From: Acidobacteriota bacterium | Lineage (GTDB): Bacteria; Acidobacteriota; Terriglobia; Terriglobales; Acidobacteriaceae | Length of the DNA stretch: 7,886 bases | Direction of reading: 5' to 3' | Assembly (NCBI GenBank): GCA_021810815.1 | Contig: JAJZHR010000096.1 | Coordinates: 1 to 7,886, forward strand | Shown: positions 6,488 through 7,886 of the stretch, in pieces | Position numbering within the stretch: position 1 is the stretch's first letter | How the letters are laid out: each line of letters opens with the position of its first letter | Translations under genes and position numbers: made by a program | Notes under the pieces: generated by a model | Seen by the model: only the letters and a program-made list of their open reading frames with translations | Databases searched by the model: none | Told to the model about the DNA's origin: nothing

Positions 6488-7886
6488 TCAGAGAGTGAAG
6501 TAGAAGGTGGCGCCGCGCTCCACCTCCCCGGTTGCGGAGAGATGGCCGCCGTGCCTCTGGATGATTCTCTTCACGGTGGCGAGTCCAATGCCCGTGCCGG
6601 TGAAGTCGGCTTCGGAGTGGAGGCGCTGAAACGGAGCGAACAGGCGGCCGACGTTCTGCTGGTCGAAGCCGGCTCCATCGTCGTTCACGAAGTAGGTGCG
6701 CTCGCCATCAATGATGCTCGAGCCGAAGTGGATGCGCGCTCTCGCATGGTGCGAGGTGTATTTCCACGCATTGCCGATCAGGTTCTCCAGCACGATGCGC
6801 ACCAGGCCGGCGTCTCCCTCGCCGACAATGCCTTCCTCCGTGCTGAATTCAACGTTCCGCTCTGGATCGCGGAGACGCATTGCGGCGTCGATGCTGCGCG
6901 CCATCGCGGTAAGATCCAGCGGTTCTCGACTGATGGGAGTGGTAGCGGCTCGGGAGAGGCTCAGCAGGTCGTTGATGAGGTCCCCCATGCGCTTGGCGGC
7001 CTCTCGCAACTGGCGCACGCTGCTTCTTCCGTCCTCGTCCAACTGCTCTTCATGCGCCACTTCCAGGATGTAGCTGAGGTTGCTGATGCCTTCCAGCGGA
7101 CCGCGCAGATCGTGCGCCACTGAGTAGGAGAAGGCCTCCATCTCGCAGTTGGCGGCGACCAACTGGCTGGTGCGCTCGCGCACCCTCTCCTCCAGATCGT
7201 CATGCGCGCGCTGTAGTTCAGCATCGCGGTGCTCGATCTGGGCGAGCATGCTGTTGAAGACGTCGATCAAAACCGCCAACTCATCATGGTTGGGGCTGGG
7301 AGCGGCGCGGATGGCGTAGTTCTTCTCGTGGGAGACGATCCTGGCTGTTGTTGCGAGTTCGCGGATTGGCGCAACGATGGATCGGCGGAAGCGAGAGGTC
7401 GCCAACTGCGCCAACAGCAGAGAAACGAGCATGACCGCAACAGCGATCAAGGCATACTGGAGGGCATGCTGGGCTACTTCCCTGAGGTTCGCCTCCAGGC
7501 ATATCCAGCCGACCACCCTTGCATTCACTTCAATCGGGCGCGCCAGCACGATGTTGCTGCCCGACGCCCAGCGGGCTCGCATCCCGCCCTCCGCGATGAG
7601 TGGGATCGAAGCGATGGCTCCTTGGGGGATAGTGCCGATCTGCGCGAAGATCTTTCCGCTTGGAGTGAGGATGGCGGCCCACACGATGTCTGGCGTTCCC
7701 TTGAGAGCCGCGAGCGTTGCTTGCGCCGTCTGCGGATCGTCGAACACGAGCGAGGAGGCGCTGTTGAGGCCGATGACCTGCGCCTGGGCGGAGAGGCTTC
7801 TCACCAGGCCAGTGCGATAGGTGCTCAGGTCATAGGCGATGAAAGCGAGGCATGCCAGCAGCAGCGCCGTGCCGCTGACCAGCAGG
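6488..7886 (-). CDS. Membrane sensor histidine kinase, CHASE8-like/HAMP/HisKA/HATPase (N-terminus cut by window)
   Basis: The visible 465 codons stay open to the window edge at 7886, so the true start lies outside; the GTG at 7802-7804 is internal. In fragment numbering, residues 1-18 are the end of a first membrane helix (LLVSGTALLLACLAFIAYDL). Residues 19-135 form a periplasmic sensor whose opening (AQAQVIGLNSASSLVFDD, then TLAALKGTPDIVWAAI) fits CHASE8-type domains. Residues 141-163 are a second helix and 165-220 a HAMP linker. A coiled coil (RDAELQRAHDDLEERVRERT) follows. HisKA holds the phospho-accepting His258 in YSVAHDLRGPLEG (codon 7112-7114). The ATPase domain carries the N box (ENLIGNAWKYT), G1 box (VNDDGAGFD), F box (LFAPFQRLH) and G2 box (GTGIGLATVKRII), all apparently intact. 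It should autophosphorylate in response to an unknown periplasmic or membrane signal. No response regulator is present in the window; one may lie upstream, beyond the edge. The glycosyltransferase gene follows on the same strand. Confidence 0.92.
   Translation of the reverse strand, partial: LLVSGTALLLACLAFIAYDLSTYRTGLVRSLSAQAQVIGLNSASSLVFDDPQTAQATLAALKGTPDIVWAAILTPSGKIFAQIGTIPQGAIASIPLIAEGGMRARWASGSNIVLARPIEVNARVVGWICLEANLREVAQHALQYALIAVAVMLVSLLLAQLATSRFRRSIVAPIRELATTARIVSHEKNYAIRAAPSPNHDELAVLIDVFNSMLAQIEHRDAELQRAHDDLEERVRERTSQLVAANCEMEAFSYSVAHDLRGPLEGISNLSYILEVAHEEQLDEDGRSSVRQLREAAKRMGDLINDLLSLSRAATTPISREPLDLTAMARSIDAAMRLRDPERNVEFSTEEGIVGEGDAGLVRIVLENLIGNAWKYTSHHARARIHFGSSIIDGERTYFVNDDGAGFDQQNVGRLFAPFQRLHSEADFTGTGIGLATVKRIIQRHGGHLSATGEVERGATFYFTL

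Noticed and set aside
1..7886. CRISPR array, insertion sequence, prophage, toxin-antitoxin or defence system
   Set aside because: There are no regularly spaced repeats, terminal inverted repeats, transposase, integrase or nuclease motifs. Almost all of the sequence is accounted for by five ordinary genes.

Overview
The window is GC-rich Gram-negative chromosomal DNA. It has one rightward block (a tandem pair of RND pump genes, then a PLP enzyme) and one leftward block (a membrane sensor kinase followed by a glycosyltransferase), and the two blocks converge at about 5035-5167. RND pumps of this type need a periplasm and outer membrane, which supports a Gram-negative host. The gene style is compatible with an acidobacterium or a proteobacterium. 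My guess is soil Acidobacteria, but this rests on general impression only, because no rRNA or marker gene is present.

Positions 2-3730 (+): the 3' end of an MdtB-like RND permease gene is followed by a complete MdtC-like permease gene. Together they look like the two inner-membrane subunits of an MdtABC-type efflux pump. The adaptor (MdtA-like) would be expected upstream, outside the window. The two permease genes share an almost identical C-terminal transmembrane segment, including exact blocks of 35 and 32 bp.

Positions 3808-5034 (+): a complete short-form threonine ammonia-lyase with a PLP domain and one C-terminal ACT domain. It lies 77 bp after the pump gene with no obvious metabolic link to it.

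Positions 5035-5167: a 133 bp convergent intergenic region with three small hairpins in a row and a faint tRNA-like appearance. It is probably transcription-termination structure or a decayed tRNA fragment.

Positions 5168-7886 (-): a membrane histidine kinase, cut by the window edge at its N-terminus, with a CHASE8-like periplasmic domain, HAMP, HisKA and HATPase regions. It is followed after 39 bp by an MGT/RhlB-like GT-B glycosyltransferase. The two are probably co-transcribed. No response regulator lies in the window.

Overall this is an ordinary chromosomal region. I see no CRISPR array, insertion sequence, phage, toxin-antitoxin or defence genes, and no convincing undescribed system. The observations worth a second look are the repeat blocks in the tandem RND genes, the start of the mdtC-like gene, the structured convergent intergenic region and the unusual kinase-glycosyltransferase pair.
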